Origin: Ramlibacter henchirensis
GTDB lineage: Bacteria > Pseudomonadota > Gammaproteobacteria > Burkholderiales > Burkholderiaceae_C
Length of the DNA stretch: 64,000 bases
Direction of reading: 5' to 3'
Assembly (NCBI RefSeq): GCF_004682015.1
Contig: NZ_SMLM01000001.1
Location: forward strand, 868,001 to 932,000
Below the pieces are notes generated by a model. That model was not told the origin of the DNA. It searched no databases and saw only the letters and a list, made by a program, of their open reading frames with translations. Numbering within the stretch: the first letter of the stretch is position 1; each line of letters starts with the position of its first letter. The position numbers were made by a program, and so were the translations under genes. Shown one piece after another: positions 1 to 10,145 of this stretch.

Positions 1-1
1 C

Positions 2-76
2 GGCCTGGTCTGGCGTTCGGTGGTGCTTTACATGGTGCTGCTGGCGCTGCTGACGCTGGCCAACCTGATCGGCTGA
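2..76 (+). CDS. C-terminal end of an integral membrane protein (partial; possibly CobD/CbiB family)
   Basis: Only the last 24 codons are inside the window. They read as a hydrophobic segment rich in Leu, Val and Ala ending in ...TLANLIG, so the protein ends in or next to a membrane helix. In related Comamonadaceae I recall a CobD/CbiB-like membrane protein converging on rsgA, which would fit, but 24 residues cannot prove it. It converges on rsgA, whose stop lies 11 bp away. Confidence 0.5.
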   Translation, partial: GLVWRSVVLYMVLLALLTLANLIG

Positions 77-87
77 AGCGCTCGCCC

Positions 88-1011
88 TCAATAGCGGGGC
101 GGCTGGCTCAATTCCTCGAACAGGTCGCAATAGATCCGGTAGCGGTTGGCCGTGACCGGATGCTCGCATTGCGCGTGCGCCGCGGCGGAGATCACCGCGC
201 AGCCCGGCTCGTGCCGGTGCGTGCAGTTGTAGAAGCGGCACTGGCCCAGGTGCGGCTTCAGGTCCCGCATCAGGCCGGCCAGGTGCGCGGGCTCCAGGTG
301 ATAGAGCCCGAATTCCTGGAATCCCGGCGAGTCGATCAGCGCCGTGGTGCGCGCTTCGTCCACCCAGTACCAGGTCGTGCTCGTCGTCGTGTGCTTGCCC
401 GAGCTGAGCGCGCGCGAGATCTCCCCCGTCTGCGCCGCGGCGCCGGGCACCAGCAGGTTGATCAGCGTGCTCTTGCCCGCGCCGGAGGGACCGAGCACCA
501 GCGTCGTCTTCCCCTTCAGGTGCACCATCAGGTGCTCGCGGTCGACGTCGCCTGACAGCCGCAGCGACAAGGGCAGCACGCCATAGCCCATCTGCTGGTA
601 AGGCAGCAGCCGTTCCCAGGCGCGCTCGAATGGCTCGACGAGGTCGCTCTTGTTCAACGCGATCAACGGCGTGATGCGCTCGGCCTCGGCGGCGATCAGC
701 GCGCGGGCGAGCTGGTGCTCGGAGAATTCGGGCTCGGCCGCGATCAGCACCAGCACCTGGTCCAGGTTGGCCGCGAACGACTTGATCCGGATCTCGTCCT
801 GCCGGTAGAACAGGTTGCGGCGCGGCTCCACTTTCTCGATCGTGCCTTCGTCGTGCGTCTGCTGCCACTGCACGCGGTCGCCGACCACGGCACGGGCCTT
901 CTTGCCACGCGGATGGCAGATGCGGCGGGCGCCGCCGGGGGATTCGACCAGCACGTGGCGGCCGAAGCTCGCCACCACCAGCCCCGGCGAGAGCCCCTCG
1001 CGATCAGCCAA
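88..1011 (-). CDS. rsgA: Ribosome small subunit-dependent GTPase RsgA
   Basis: Circularly permuted GTPase that helps late maturation of the 30S subunit. An OB-like N-terminal domain (about residues 1-75) is followed by the permuted G motifs: NKSD at 120-123 (G4) precedes the P-loop GPSGAGKS at 174-181 (G1) and DSPGF (G3). The C-terminal zinc finger keeps its Cys/His ligands in CRFYNCTHRHEPGC. At 307 aa it is normal length. The frame is closed by the stop of the upstream pterin dehydratase six codons earlier, so the only start giving a full N-terminus is TTG at 1011. It is the last gene of an M48 peptidase / dehydratase / rsgA operon. Confidence 0.95.
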   Translation of the reverse strand: MADREGLSPGLVVASFGRHVLVESPGGARRICHPRGKKARAVVGDRVQWQQTHDEGTIEKVEPRRNLFYRQDEIRIKSFAANLDQVLVLIAAEPEFSEHQLARALIAAEAERITPLIALNKSDLVEPFERAWERLLPYQQMGYGVLPLSLRLSGDVDREHLMVHLKGKTTLVLGPSGAGKSTLINLLVPGAAAQTGEISRALSSGKHTTTSTTWYWVDEARTTALIDSPGFQEFGLYHLEPAHLAGLMRDLKPHLGQCRFYNCTHRHEPGCAVISAAAHAQCEHPVTANRYRIYCDLFEELSQPPRY

Positions 1012-1026
1012 GGCGCGCGTCCATCG

Positions 1027-1362
1027 TCAGGCCAGCAGCGCATCCACCCGGGTGGCGCAATCGAAGTCCGTGTCCGACAGCCCCTGCACGTCGTGCGTGG
1101 AGAAGCGCACCACGCAGCGGTTGTAGTGCACCGACAGGTCGGGATGGTGGTCCTGCGTGTGGGCGATGAAGGCCACCGCGTTCACGAAGGCGATCGTCTC
1201 GTGGTAGTTGGCGAAGGTGTAGGTGCGCTCGATCGCCACGTCGGCGCCATCGCCCGTCAGCTTCCAATCGGCCAGTGCGCCGAGCCGCGTGACCACCTCG
1301 GTGGGCGACAGCGCGCGGCGCGCCTGCCCCGACCAGTCCCTGACCTTGAGCATCGATCCCAT
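1027..1362 (-). CDS. 4a-hydroxytetrahydrobiopterin dehydratase (pterin-4a-carbinolamine dehydratase)
   Basis: PCD/DCoH fold, 111 aa. The enzyme dehydrates 4a-hydroxytetrahydropterin formed by aromatic amino acid hydroxylases. The family signature is visible: the [15 protein letters not shown] helix, then [14 protein letters not shown], where the His-His-Pro pocket binds the pterin. Three in-frame ATGs sit at 1365, 1362 and 1353. GGAGG lies 6 nt before the one at 1362, which also overlaps the upstream peptidase stop as TGATG, so I chose it. Translational coupling to the peptidase is likely. Confidence 0.9.
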   Translation of the reverse strand: MGSMLKVRDWSGQARRALSPTEVVTRLGALADWKLTGDGADVAIERTYTFANYHETIAFVNAVAFIAHTQDHHPDLSVHYNRCVVRFSTHDVQGLSDTDFDCATRVDALLA

Positions 1363-2630
1363 CATGCACCTCCGATGGCAGCCATCCTCGCCAGGCGCTC
1401 CGACGCGGGCGGATGCGAGTAGTAGAACTTGACGAACAGCGGATCCGGCGTGAGCGTCGAGGCGTTGTCCTCGTACAGCTTCAACAGCGCGCTGCGAAGG
1501 TCGTCCCGGCCGGTCTGCGCGACCGCGAACGCGTCGGCCTGGAACTCGTGGCGGCGCGACAGCTGCGCCATCAGCGGCGAGACAAAGAACGAGAACAGCG
1601 GCGCCGCCAGCATGAACAGCAGGAGCGCCAGCGCATCGTTCGGGCCCATCATGTTGGGCGTCACGCCCAGCCCCGTGAAGAACCACGGCTGGCGGGACAG
1701 GTAGCCCAGCAGCGCGAACCCCGCGAGGCTGAACGCGAAGAGGCCCACGATGCGCTTGATGATGTGCTTGTGGCGGAAGTGGCCGAGTTCGTGCGCCAGC
1801 ACCGCGTCGACCTCGCCCGGCGACAGGCGGGCCAGCAGGGTGTCAAAGAACACCACGCGCTTTGCGGCGCCGAACCCGGTGAAATAGGCGTTGGCATGCG
1901 CGCTGCGGCGGCTGCCGTCCATCACGAACAGGCCCTTGGCCGCGAAGCCGCAGCGTTGCATGAGCGCGGTGACGCGGGCCTTCAGCGTCTCGTCTTCCAG
2001 CGGCTTGAACTTGTTGAACAACGGCGCGATGACGGTGGGGTAGAGCACCAGCAGGAGCAGGTTGAAGGCCATCCACGCGGCCCAGCCGTAGAGCCACCAC
2101 AGCGAGCCCGCTGCACCCATCAGCCACAGGATGAACCAGGCGATCGGCAGGCCGATCAGGGCGCCGAGCAGCAGACCTTTCATCGCGTCGGTGAGCCAGA
2201 GGCGCCACGTCGTCTTGTTGAAGCCGAAGCGCTCCTCGACCACGAAGGTGTTGTAGAGCGTGAAGGGCAGGTCAAGCAGCCCGCCGATGACGGCGAACGA
2301 GGCCAGCAGCGCCAGCTGCTGCGTCATGCCGGGGCCGAGCGCCTCCAGCAGAGCCTGGTTGAGCGCATCGAGCCCGCCGAGCAGCGTCCAGCCCAGCAGC
2401 ACGGCCGCGCCGAAGGCCGTCTCGAGCAGCCCGAGGCGCGACTTCGTGACCGTGTAGTCGGCCGCCTTCTGGTGCGCCGCCAGGGGCACCGTGCCCACGA
2501 AATCGGCCGGAACTTCATCGCGATGCCGCGCCACATGGCGGATCTGGCGGGAGGACAGCCAGAACTTCACTCCCAGTCCGGCCAGCAGGGCTGCGGCAAA
2601 CACCAATGTCCACAGGTACGAAGCACTCAT
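1362..2630 (-). CDS. M48 family metallopeptidase (Ste24/CAAX prenyl protease-like)
   Basis: Inner-membrane zinc metalloprotease of the Ste24/HtpX superfamily, 422 aa. The zinc motif HELGH is at residues 280-284 with a downstream glutamate in [11 protein letters not shown], and several hydrophobic spans flank it (about 5-25, 70-125, 150-205, 295-355). The N-terminal half matches the Ste24 layout rather than the short HtpX one. It starts at ATG 2630, 54 bp from the divergent orn start. The physiological substrate is unknown in bacteria; a membrane-protein quality-control role is inferred. Confidence 0.92.
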   Translation of the reverse strand: MSASYLWTLVFAAALLAGLGVKFWLSSRQIRHVARHRDEVPADFVGTVPLAAHQKAADYTVTKSRLGLLETAFGAAVLLGWTLLGGLDALNQALLEALGPGMTQQLALLASFAVIGGLLDLPFTLYNTFVVEERFGFNKTTWRLWLTDAMKGLLLGALIGLPIAWFILWLMGAAGSLWWLYGWAAWMAFNLLLLVLYPTVIAPLFNKFKPLEDETLKARVTALMQRCGFAAKGLFVMDGSRRSAHANAYFTGFGAAKRVVFFDTLLARLSPGEVDAVLAHELGHFRHKHIIKRIVGLFAFSLAGFALLGYLSRQPWFFTGLGVTPNMMGPNDALALLLFMLAAPLFSFFVSPLMAQLSRRHEFQADAFAVAQTGRDDLRSALLKLYEDNASTLTPDPLFVKFYYSHPPASERLARMAAIGGA

Positions 2631-2684
2631 GCCGACGAGTTTAGCCCTCCCGGTGCGGCAGGGGCCTTCGGCGACAATGCCGCG

Positions 2685-3272
2685 ATGGCTGAATCGACCC
2701 CCGGCGCAGGCACCGCGAGCCTCGAGAAGAACGACCAGAACCTGGTGTGGCTCGACTGTGAAATGACGGGCCTGGATCCTGAAGTCGACCGCATCATCGA
2801 GATCGCCGTCGTGGTCACCGGACCGGGCCTGGAGCCGCGGATCGAAGGCCCGGTGTTCGCGATCCACCAGACCGACGAGCAGCTGGACAGGATGGACGCC
2901 TGGAACAAGGGCACGCACGGCCGCAGCGGGCTGATCGAGCGCGTGAAGGCCTCCACGGTCACCGAAGGCCAGGCCGAGGACGCGCTGCTCGAATTCCTGG
3001 CCCGCTACGTGCCCAAGGGCTCCTCGCCGATGTGCGGCAACACCATCGGGCAGGACCGGCGCTTCCTGGTGAAATACATGCCGCGGCTGGAAGCCTTCTT
3101 CCACTACCGCAACCTCGACGTGAGCACGCTCAAGGAACTGGCCCGCCGGTGGCGCCCCGAGGTGTACAACAGCTTCAAGAAGCAGCAGGCGCACACCGCG
3201 CTCGCCGACGTGAACGAATCCATCGAGGAACTCGCCCACTACCGCGAGCACTTCCTCCGCATGGGGGAATAG
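2685..3272 (+). CDS. orn: Oligoribonuclease
   Basis: DEDDh 3'-5' exoribonuclease that degrades 2-5-nt RNAs and pGpG, finishing both mRNA decay and c-di-GMP turnover. The 195-aa protein has the exonuclease motifs [10 protein letters not shown] (ExoI), [12 protein letters not shown] (ExoII) and [14 protein letters not shown] (ExoIII, catalytic H and D). Length matches the family. The start is ATG 2685; the first ~15 residues are a low-complexity lead. It diverges from the M48 peptidase, as in other Burkholderiales I know. Confidence 0.97.
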   Translation: MAESTPGAGTASLEKNDQNLVWLDCEMTGLDPEVDRIIEIAVVVTGPGLEPRIEGPVFAIHQTDEQLDRMDAWNKGTHGRSGLIERVKASTVTEGQAEDALLEFLARYVPKGSSPMCGNTIGQDRRFLVKYMPRLEAFFHYRNLDVSTLKELARRWRPEVYNSFKKQQAHTALADVNESIEELAHYREHFLRMGE

Positions 3273-3480
3273 AGGCGCGCACCCAACCCGCAAATCCCGA
3301 CTGTGGGACAATTGCGGTTCTCGCGGCGCAGTTCGTGCCGCAATCCCCGCATCCGACCTTCATGCACAGGCCCGCCGACAGGGCCACCCGCGCAAAGCCG
3401 CGGGACGTCGTTGATGGTTGCATGTCCCTTTGACCATTGACGACGGCTGGGCCGCACAGGCCTCGCCGCATGAAAGCTTC

Positions 3481-5112
3481 ATGACCGACACGTTCGACGT
3501 GCAGGGCGACTTCGCGCCTGCGCAAACCTCTTCCGACGACTCCATCACCGTGGCGGCGCCGCCGAACGGGTTCGCCCGCCTGGGCCTCGCGCCCGAGCTG
3601 ATCCAGGCCATCGAGGACCTCGGCTTCTCCCAGCCCACCGCTGTGCAGGAAGAGGCGATCCCGCGCGCGCTGCCTTCGGGCGACGAGGGCGATGCCGCCT
3701 TCATCGACCTGATGGTGTCCAGCCAGACCGGCAGCGGCAAGACCGCGGCCTTCCTGCTGCCCGTGCTGCATACGCTTCTCGACCTGCAGCGCCAGGCCGA
3801 CGAGCAGGAGCGCGCCGAGCACCAGCGGCTGGCCGACGAGGCCGCTGCCCGCGGCGAGGCGCCGCCGAAGCGCAAGCGCCGCAATCCGACGGATCCGCGC
3901 CACTTCAAGGCCGCCGCGCCCGGCGCGCTGATCCTGTGCCCCACGCGGGAGCTGGCCCAGCAGGTGGCGCATGACGCCATCGACCTGGTCAAGCACTGCA
4001 AGGGCCTGCGCATCGCCAATGTGGTGGGCGGCATGCCGTACCAGATGCAGATCGCGCGGCTGCAGAACGCCAACCTGGTGGTGGCCACGCCCGGCCGGCT
4101 GCTGGACCTGCAGCGCTCGCACCAGATCAAGCTGGACCAGGTGCGCTTCCTCGTCGTGGACGAGGCCGACCGGATGCTGGACCTGGGCTTCGCCGACGAC
4201 CTGGCGGAGATCCACCAGCAGACGGCGCAGCGCCACCAGACCATGATGTTCAGCGCCACGCTCGCGCCGCGCATCCAGCAGCTGGCCGCGCGCGTGATGC
4301 GCCAGCCGCAGAAGATCCAGATCGACTCGCCGCAGGAGCGCCACGCCAATATCAAGCAGGTGTTGTTCTGGGCCGACCACCCGCAGCACAAGCGCGCGCT
4401 GCTGGACCACTGGCTGCGTGACAGCTCGATCGACCAGGCCATCGTGTTCGCCTCGACGCAGATCGAGTGCGACGGCCTGGCGGCCGACCTGCAGCAATCC
4501 GGCTTCGCTGCCGTGGCGCTGCACGGTGCGCTCAGCCAGGGCCTGCGCAACCGCCGCCTCGGCGCGCTGCGCAACGGCCAGGTGCAGATCCTGGTGGCCA
4601 CGGACGTTGCGGCTCGCGGCATCGATGTCCCGACCATCACGCACGTCTTCAACTACGGCCTGCCGATGAAGAGCGAGGACTACACGCACCGCATCGGCCG
4701 CACCGGCCGCGCGGGTCGCGACGGCCTGGCGGTGACGTTCGCGGAGTACCGCGACCGCTTCCGCATCTTCGACATCGAGGCGTTCACCAAGCAGCCGTTC
4801 ACGGCCGAGGTGGTGCCGGGCCTGGAGCCGCAGCAGCGTGCGCCGCGCGCACCGCAGCCGGGCTTCGGCGGCAAGGGTCGCGGCGGTCCCGGTCCGCGCG
4901 GCGGACGGCCGGCTCAGGGCCGCAGCAACGGTGGCGGCGAGTACGGCCGCAAGCCCGGTTTCGGCGACTTCGGGGGCGGCGATCGCCGCCGCGAGGCATC
5001 GCCCTGGGAGAAGCCGGCGCAGGGCTTCGCCAAGCCGGCCCGGCCCGGCAACGGCGGCAAGGTGTTCGTGGCGCGCGACGCCAAGAAGCGGGCGTACAAG
5101 CCGGCGAACTGA
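3481..5112 (+). CDS. DEAD-box ATP-dependent RNA helicase (RhlE-like)
   Basis: 543-aa RNA helicase. Visible motifs: F-x-QPTAVQ Q-motif (~49-56), SQTGSGKT (81-88), PTREL (154-158), TPGR, DEAD (227-230), SAT (258-260), DVAARGID and HRIGRTGRAG. Between motif I and Ia there is a charged insertion of about 45 residues (102-146), longer than usual for RhlE. The C-terminal ~110 residues are a Gly/Arg-rich tail (repeated RGG/GGR) typical of RNA-binding helicases. ATG 3481 is used; a TTG 63 nt upstream (3418) is also in frame but adds unconserved residues. The 208-bp upstream gap may hold a long leader, as in cold-regulated helicase genes; I saw no clear cold-shock box. Confidence 0.93.
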   Translation: MTDTFDVQGDFAPAQTSSDDSITVAAPPNGFARLGLAPELIQAIEDLGFSQPTAVQEEAIPRALPSGDEGDAAFIDLMVSSQTGSGKTAAFLLPVLHTLLDLQRQADEQERAEHQRLADEAAARGEAPPKRKRRNPTDPRHFKAAAPGALILCPTRELAQQVAHDAIDLVKHCKGLRIANVVGGMPYQMQIARLQNANLVVATPGRLLDLQRSHQIKLDQVRFLVVDEADRMLDLGFADDLAEIHQQTAQRHQTMMFSATLAPRIQQLAARVMRQPQKIQIDSPQERHANIKQVLFWADHPQHKRALLDHWLRDSSIDQAIVFASTQIECDGLAADLQQSGFAAVALHGALSQGLRNRRLGALRNGQVQILVATDVAARGIDVPTITHVFNYGLPMKSEDYTHRIGRTGRAGRDGLAVTFAEYRDRFRIFDIEAFTKQPFTAEVVPGLEPQQRAPRAPQPGFGGKGRGGPGPRGGRPAQGRSNGGGEYGRKPGFGDFGGGDRRREASPWEKPAQGFAKPARPGNGGKVFVARDAKKRAYKPAN

Positions 5113-5153
5113 TCCGCCTTCACCCTTCGTCCCCGTGTTGGCGCGGGGACCTG

Positions 5154-5182
5154 AAAAGCGGCCGCAAGGCCGCTTTTTTTTT
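5154..5182 (+). terminator. Rho-independent terminator between convergent genes
   Basis: A 10-bp stem (AAAAGCGGCC with GGCCGCTTTT) around a GCAA loop is followed by a T-run. It lies 41 bp after the helicase stop and just before the stop of the convergent MFS gene. The AAAA at the base of the left arm means it could also work for the opposite strand. Confidence 0.92.
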
Positions 5183-5184
5183 CG

Positions 5185-6420
5185 TCAGGCGTGATGCACG
5201 ACGTGCCGGCCGATTTCCGGCCAGCGGCTGTGCACGAACAGCCACGCGAACAGGCCCACGCACATCATCAGCAGCGACGCGACCGCCAGTGCTTGCGTCG
5301 AGTGCATCACCAGCGGCGCGATGACGCCCGCCACGATGCCGTTCGCGGTGGAGCCGATCACCGCCTGGAGCGACGAGGCCAGGCCGCGCCGGTCCGGGTT
5401 GATGTCAAGCACCAGCAGCGTGACCACCGGCACCATGAGCGACCAGCCGAAACCGAACACCGCGATCGGCAGCAGCGCCCACCACGTCTGCGCCGTGAAC
5501 AGCAGGTTCGCGGCCACGTTGGCCAGCGACACCGCCAGCATCACGACGAACCCGTACTTGATCTGGTTCTTCGGCGCGATTCGGCCGGCCAGCCTTCCGC
5601 TGGTCCAGGCGCCGCCCATGATCCCGGCGATGGTGAGCACGAAGAACCAGAAGAACTCGGTGGGCGCCAGCTTCAGGTGCGTGCCGAGGAACTCCGGCGC
5701 CGCCAGCACGTACAGGAACATGCCGTTGAACGGCACGCCGCTGGCCAGTGCCAGCAGCAGGAAGCGCGCGCTCGACGCCATCTGCCAGTAGCCCTGCAGC
5801 AGGTTGCGCACGTTGAACGGCTGCCGGTGCGTCTGGTGCAGCGTCTCGGGCAGCAGGCGGAAGTTGGCCAGCCACAGCGCGGCGCCCACCGCCGTCAGGA
5901 ACCAGAAGATCGAGTGCCAGTCGGCGTGCACGAACAGCCAACCGCCGATGATCGGCGCCACCGCGGGCGCGACGCCGAAGTAGATGGTGACCTGGCTCAT
6001 CACCTTCTGCGCCTGAGCGGGCGGGAACATGTCGCGGATCACCGCGCGAGAGACCACGATGCCCGCGCCCGTGGACAGGCCCTGCAATCCGCGGAAGAAC
6101 ACCAGCTGCCCGATGGTCTGCGACAGCGCGCAACCCGCGGACGCGACGGTGAACACCGCGATGCCCCACAGCACGACCGGCCGGCGGCCGAAGCTGTCGG
6201 CCAGCGCGCCATGGAACAGGTTCATGAAGGCGAACCCGAACAGGTAGGCCGACAGCGTCTGCTGCATCTGCACCGGCGTGGCGCCGATGGCCTGCGCAAT
6301 GCCGGAGAACGCCGGGATGTAGGTGTCGATCGAGAACGGGCCGAGCATGCCCAGCAGCGCCAGCAGCACGGCCAGCGCCCAGCGCGGCGCGCGCCACAGT
6401 TGTGCGGCGTCCGGGTTCAA
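5185..6420 (-). CDS. Bcr/CflA family drug-resistance MFS transporter
   Basis: 411-aa inner-membrane proton-driven exporter with 12 predicted hydrophobic segments. The N-terminus carries the Bcr/CflA signature LGPFSIDTYIPAF in helix 1, the loop 2-3 motif GALADSFGRRPVVLWG (MFS motif A) and RAVIRDMFP after helix 4, all typical of the DHA1 Bcr/CflA subfamily (bicyclomycin, chloramphenicol and related drugs). The only start giving a full helix 1 is TTG 6420; no good Shine-Dalgarno is visible. It lies 47 bp downstream of fbp on the same strand, so it may be read through from the prfB-pepN-fbp run. Confidence 0.9.
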   Translation of the reverse strand: MNPDAAQLWRAPRWALAVLLALLGMLGPFSIDTYIPAFSGIAQAIGATPVQMQQTLSAYLFGFAFMNLFHGALADSFGRRPVVLWGIAVFTVASAGCALSQTIGQLVFFRGLQGLSTGAGIVVSRAVIRDMFPPAQAQKVMSQVTIYFGVAPAVAPIIGGWLFVHADWHSIFWFLTAVGAALWLANFRLLPETLHQTHRQPFNVRNLLQGYWQMASSARFLLLALASGVPFNGMFLYVLAAPEFLGTHLKLAPTEFFWFFVLTIAGIMGGAWTSGRLAGRIAPKNQIKYGFVVMLAVSLANVAANLLFTAQTWWALLPIAVFGFGWSLMVPVVTLLVLDINPDRRGLASSLQAVIGSTANGIVAGVIAPLVMHSTQALAVASLLMMCVGLFAWLFVHSRWPEIGRHVVHHA

Positions 6421-6467
6421 CGCGACGCGTCCCGGTCCGCAGCGCCCTGGGAGTGCACCGGCATCGG

Positions 6468-7478
6468 TTACTTCGACGCCTCGGCGTGGTACTTCGTGAC
6501 TCGCTCCACCTCGTTCTTCGACCCCAGGATGACGCTCACCCGCTCGTGCAGCTTCTTGGGCTGGATGTCCAGGATGCGCTGGCGCCCGTTCGTCGCGGCG
6601 CCCCCGGCCTGCTCGACGAGCCAGCCCATCGGATTGGCCTCGTACATCAGCCGCAGCTTGCCGGGCTTCTCAGGCTCCCGCTTGTCCCACGGGTACATGA
6701 AGATCCCGCCGCGCGTGAGGATGCGGTGCACGTCGGCGACCATGGAAGCCACCCACCGCATGTTGAAGTCCTTCCCGCGCGGGCCTTCCTTGCCGGCCAG
6801 GCATTCGTCGATGTAGCGCTTCACCGGGGCGTCCCAGTGGCGCATGTTGCTCATGTTGATCGCGAATTCCTTCGTGTCCTCGGGAATGCGGAGGTCCTCC
6901 TGCGTCAGGAAGAACGAGCCCTGCTCGCGGTCCAGCGTGAACATCGCCACGCCGTCGCCGACGGTGAGCACCAGGGTCGTCTGCGGCCCGTAGACGCAGT
7001 AGCCGGCCGCCACCTGGTGGTGGCCGCACTGCAGGAAATCGGCTTCGTCGACGCCGCGGTCGTCCTCGGGCATCTTCAGCACGCTGAAGATGGTGCCGAT
7101 GCTGACGTTGACGTCGATGTTGGACGAGCCGTCCAGCGGATCGAACAGCAGCAGGTACTCGCCCTTGGGGAAACGGTTGGGCACGACGTAGATGCCTTCC
7201 ATTTCCTCGCTGGCCATGCCGGCGAGATGACCGCCCCATTCGTTGGCCTCGATCAGCACCTCGTTGGCGATGATGTCCAGCTTCTTCTGCACCTCGCCCT
7301 GCACGTTGCCCGTCCCGGCCGAGCCGAGCACGTCGCCGAGGGCGCCCTTGTTCACGGCATGGCTGATGCGCTTGCAGGCGCGCGCCACCACTTCGATCAG
7401 CAGGCGCAGCTGCCCCGGGATGTGCCCGTGCGTGCGTTGCTGTTCGACGAGGTAGCGGGTCAGTGAGATGTTGCTCAT
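6468..7478 (-). CDS. fbp: Class I fructose-1,6-bisphosphatase
   Basis: 336-aa gluconeogenic and Calvin-type enzyme that hydrolyses fructose 1,6-bisphosphate to fructose 6-phosphate. The metal-binding core [12 protein letters not shown] and the substrate loop [20 protein letters not shown] are intact. The start ATG 7478 lies 12 bp after the pepN stop, so it is probably cotranscribed with pepN and prfB. No CbbR-type gene or other cbb genes are visible, so a role in gluconeogenesis is the simplest reading. Confidence 0.97.
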   Translation of the reverse strand: MSNISLTRYLVEQQRTHGHIPGQLRLLIEVVARACKRISHAVNKGALGDVLGSAGTGNVQGEVQKKLDIIANEVLIEANEWGGHLAGMASEEMEGIYVVPNRFPKGEYLLLFDPLDGSSNIDVNVSIGTIFSVLKMPEDDRGVDEADFLQCGHHQVAAGYCVYGPQTTLVLTVGDGVAMFTLDREQGSFFLTQEDLRIPEDTKEFAINMSNMRHWDAPVKRYIDECLAGKEGPRGKDFNMRWVASMVADVHRILTRGGIFMYPWDKREPEKPGKLRLMYEANPMGWLVEQAGGAATNGRQRILDIQPKKLHERVSVILGSKNEVERVTKYHAEASK

Positions 7479-7490
7479 TCGCTTTTTTCC

Positions 7491-10136
7491 TCAGTCGGCG
7501 AGCGCGCGGGTGACGACCTCGCGCACGTCATTGGACAGATCCGGCTTGCCGGCCACGCGGGCGATGGCTTCGCGGGCGGCGCCGCGCATCGGCTCGGCCA
7601 GCTTGCGCCAGCGGTCCAGCGCGCGCGCGAGGCGCGACGCCACCTGCGGATTGATCGCATCCAGTTCCATGACGCGGTCGCTCCAGAACACGTAGCCCGC
7701 GGCATCCGCGCGGTGGAAGGCGCCCGGGTTCGCGCTGCAATAGCTGAAGATCAGGCTGCGCGCGCGGTTCGGGTTGCGGATGTTGAAGTCCGGGTGCTGC
7801 ATCAGCTGGCGCACCGCCGGCAGGATGTTGCCGCCGCGGTCGGGCGCGCCGGCCTGCAGCGAGAACCACTTGTCCAGCACCAGCGGCTCGTCCTTGAACA
7901 TGCAGTGGAACTTGTCCAGCGCGGACCGGGCCAGGTCCTGGCCGCTGACCACCAGCGCCGACAGCGCATTGAAGCGGTCGGTCATGTTCGAAGCGTCCTT
8001 GAAACGCTGGTAGGCCTTGCCGGGCCACACCCCGTCGCCCGACGAGCGCGCGGCGATGCACAGGTGCGTGAGGGCCAGTCCGGCCAGCGCGCGGCGGCCG
8101 GACGACACGGGATCGGGCCGGTACGCGCCGTTGTCCTTGTGATGCTCATAGGCCCAGGCCCAGTCGTCCTGCAGCGCGGTGGCCATCTGCTCGCGCATCG
8201 ATTCGCGCACGGCATGCACACGCTGCGGGTCCACGACGTCGAGCTGTTCGGCGATGTAGGTCTCCGCGGGCAGCGTGAGCACCAGTTCCTTGAAGGCGGC
8301 ATCCAGCGTGCGATGGCGCAGGATGCTGCGCATCGCGCCGATGAAGGCGTTGTCCAGGACGATCTCGCCGCTGCCATGGATCGCGGCGAGCGCCCGGTTG
8401 ACGGCGAGCCGTTGCCCGGCCTCCCAGCGGTTGAACGGGTCGGTGTCGTGCTCCAGCAAGGCGAGCAGCTGCTCGTCGGTGTAGTCGAAGTCCAGGATCA
8501 CCGGCGCGGAGAAGCCGCGCAGCAGCGAGGGCACGGCGCCCGCCGGCGCGCCCGGGATCGTGAGCGTTTCGCTGGCCTGCGTGAGCACGTGCATGCCGCT
8601 GGCGACCTCGCGCCCGTCGGGCCCGATCAGGCCCCACGCGATCGGGATCACGAATGGTTCCTTGGCCGGCTGCCCGGGGGAGGGCGGGCAGCTTTGCGAC
8701 AGCGAAAGTTCGTACTGGCCCGTGACCGCGTCCCAGTGGGCGCCGGCCTTCACGCGCGGCGTGCCGGCCTGGCTGTACCAGCGCTTGAACTGCGGCAGCA
8801 GTTCATGCAGCCGCGACTGCGGATTGGCGTCCGCGATCGCCTGCGCGAAGTCCTCGCACGTGACCGCCTGGCCGTCGTGGCGCTGGAAGTACAGCGTCAT
8901 GCCGCGCGCGAAGCCTTCGCGGCCCACCAGCGTCTGCATCATGCGCACGACCTCGGCGCCCTTCTCGTAGATCGTGACCGTGTAGAAGTTGTTGATCTCG
9001 AGGTACTGGTCGGGGCGCACCGGGTGCGCCATCGGGCCGGCGTCCTCCGGGAACTGCGCGGTGCGCAGCACGCGCACGTCCTCGATGCGCTTGACCGCGC
9101 GGGCCGAGGCTTCGCCCGCCAGGTCCTGGCTGAATTCCTGGTCGCGGAAGACCGTCAGGCCTTCCTTGAGCGACAGCTGGAACCAGTCGCGGCAGGTGAT
9201 GCGGTTGCCGGTCCAGTTGTGGAAGTACTCGTGGCCGACCACCGATTCGATGTTGGAGAAGTCCGTGTCCGTGGCCGTGGCCTGGTTGGCCAGAACGTAC
9301 TTCGTGTTGAAGATGTTCAGGCCCTTGTTCTCCATCGCGCCCATGTTGAAGTCGCTGGTCGCGACGATCATGAAGCGCTCCAGGTCCAGCGCCAGGCCGA
9401 AGCGCGCCTCGTCCCAGGCCACCGACGCCATCAGCGAGTTCATCGCGTGTTCGGTCTTGTCCAGGTCACCGGGGCGCACGTACACCTGCAGCAGGTGTTC
9501 CTTGCCGTTGCGCGTGGCGATCTTCTGCTCGCGCGCGACCAGCTGGCCGGCCACCAGCGCGAACAGGTAGCAGGGCTTGCGGAACGGGTCGACCCAGCGC
9601 GCATAGTGGCGGCCTTCGTCCAGGTCGCCGTGGTCCACCAGGTTGCCGTTGGACAGCAGCACGGGGTACTTCTGCTTGTCCGCGCGCAGCGTCACCGTGT
9701 AGCTGGCCATCACGTCGGGCCGGTCCAGGAAGTAGGTGATGCGCCGGAAGCCCTCGGCCTCGCACTGCGTGAAGAACGAGTCGTTGCTCACGTACAGGCC
9801 CATGAGCTTGGTGTTCTTGGCCGGCGAGCAGGTGGTGAAGATCTCCAGCTCGAAGGGCTCGTAACCCTCGGGCAGGTTCTCCAGCACGAGGCGCGAGCCT
9901 TCCATGCGGAACGAGGTGCCCTGGCCGTTGACCATCACGCGCGCCAGGTTCAGCTCGTCGCCATCGAGCTTGAGCGGCTGCTGCGGCACGTCGGGATTGC
10001 GCCGCAGCTTCATGCGATTGAGCACGCGGGTCTTGGCCGGGTCGAGGTCGAAGCACAGTTCGACGGTGTCGATCCAGAAGGGCGGGGGCTGGTAGTCGGC
10101 GCGGTAGATCACCGCGCTCTGTCCTTCGCGCATCAT
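7491..10136 (-). CDS. pepN: Aminopeptidase N (M1 family)
   Basis: 881-aa cytoplasmic zinc aminopeptidase of the bacterial PepN type. The exopeptidase motif GAMEN is at 266-270, the zinc site HEYFH at 302-306 and the third ligand E325, exactly the M1 HExxH-x18-E pattern. The C-terminal DUF3458-like helical repeats are present and full length. AAGGAA lies 5 nt before ATG 10136. It begins 9 bp after the prfB stop and is followed 12 bp later by fbp. Confidence 0.97.
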   Translation of the reverse strand: MMREGQSAVIYRADYQPPPFWIDTVELCFDLDPAKTRVLNRMKLRRNPDVPQQPLKLDGDELNLARVMVNGQGTSFRMEGSRLVLENLPEGYEPFELEIFTTCSPAKNTKLMGLYVSNDSFFTQCEAEGFRRITYFLDRPDVMASYTVTLRADKQKYPVLLSNGNLVDHGDLDEGRHYARWVDPFRKPCYLFALVAGQLVAREQKIATRNGKEHLLQVYVRPGDLDKTEHAMNSLMASVAWDEARFGLALDLERFMIVATSDFNMGAMENKGLNIFNTKYVLANQATATDTDFSNIESVVGHEYFHNWTGNRITCRDWFQLSLKEGLTVFRDQEFSQDLAGEASARAVKRIEDVRVLRTAQFPEDAGPMAHPVRPDQYLEINNFYTVTIYEKGAEVVRMMQTLVGREGFARGMTLYFQRHDGQAVTCEDFAQAIADANPQSRLHELLPQFKRWYSQAGTPRVKAGAHWDAVTGQYELSLSQSCPPSPGQPAKEPFVIPIAWGLIGPDGREVASGMHVLTQASETLTIPGAPAGAVPSLLRGFSAPVILDFDYTDEQLLALLEHDTDPFNRWEAGQRLAVNRALAAIHGSGEIVLDNAFIGAMRSILRHRTLDAAFKELVLTLPAETYIAEQLDVVDPQRVHAVRESMREQMATALQDDWAWAYEHHKDNGAYRPDPVSSGRRALAGLALTHLCIAARSSGDGVWPGKAYQRFKDASNMTDRFNALSALVVSGQDLARSALDKFHCMFKDEPLVLDKWFSLQAGAPDRGGNILPAVRQLMQHPDFNIRNPNRARSLIFSYCSANPGAFHRADAAGYVFWSDRVMELDAINPQVASRLARALDRWRKLAEPMRGAAREAIARVAGKPDLSNDVREVVTRALAD

Positions 10137-10145
10137 GTTCTTTCC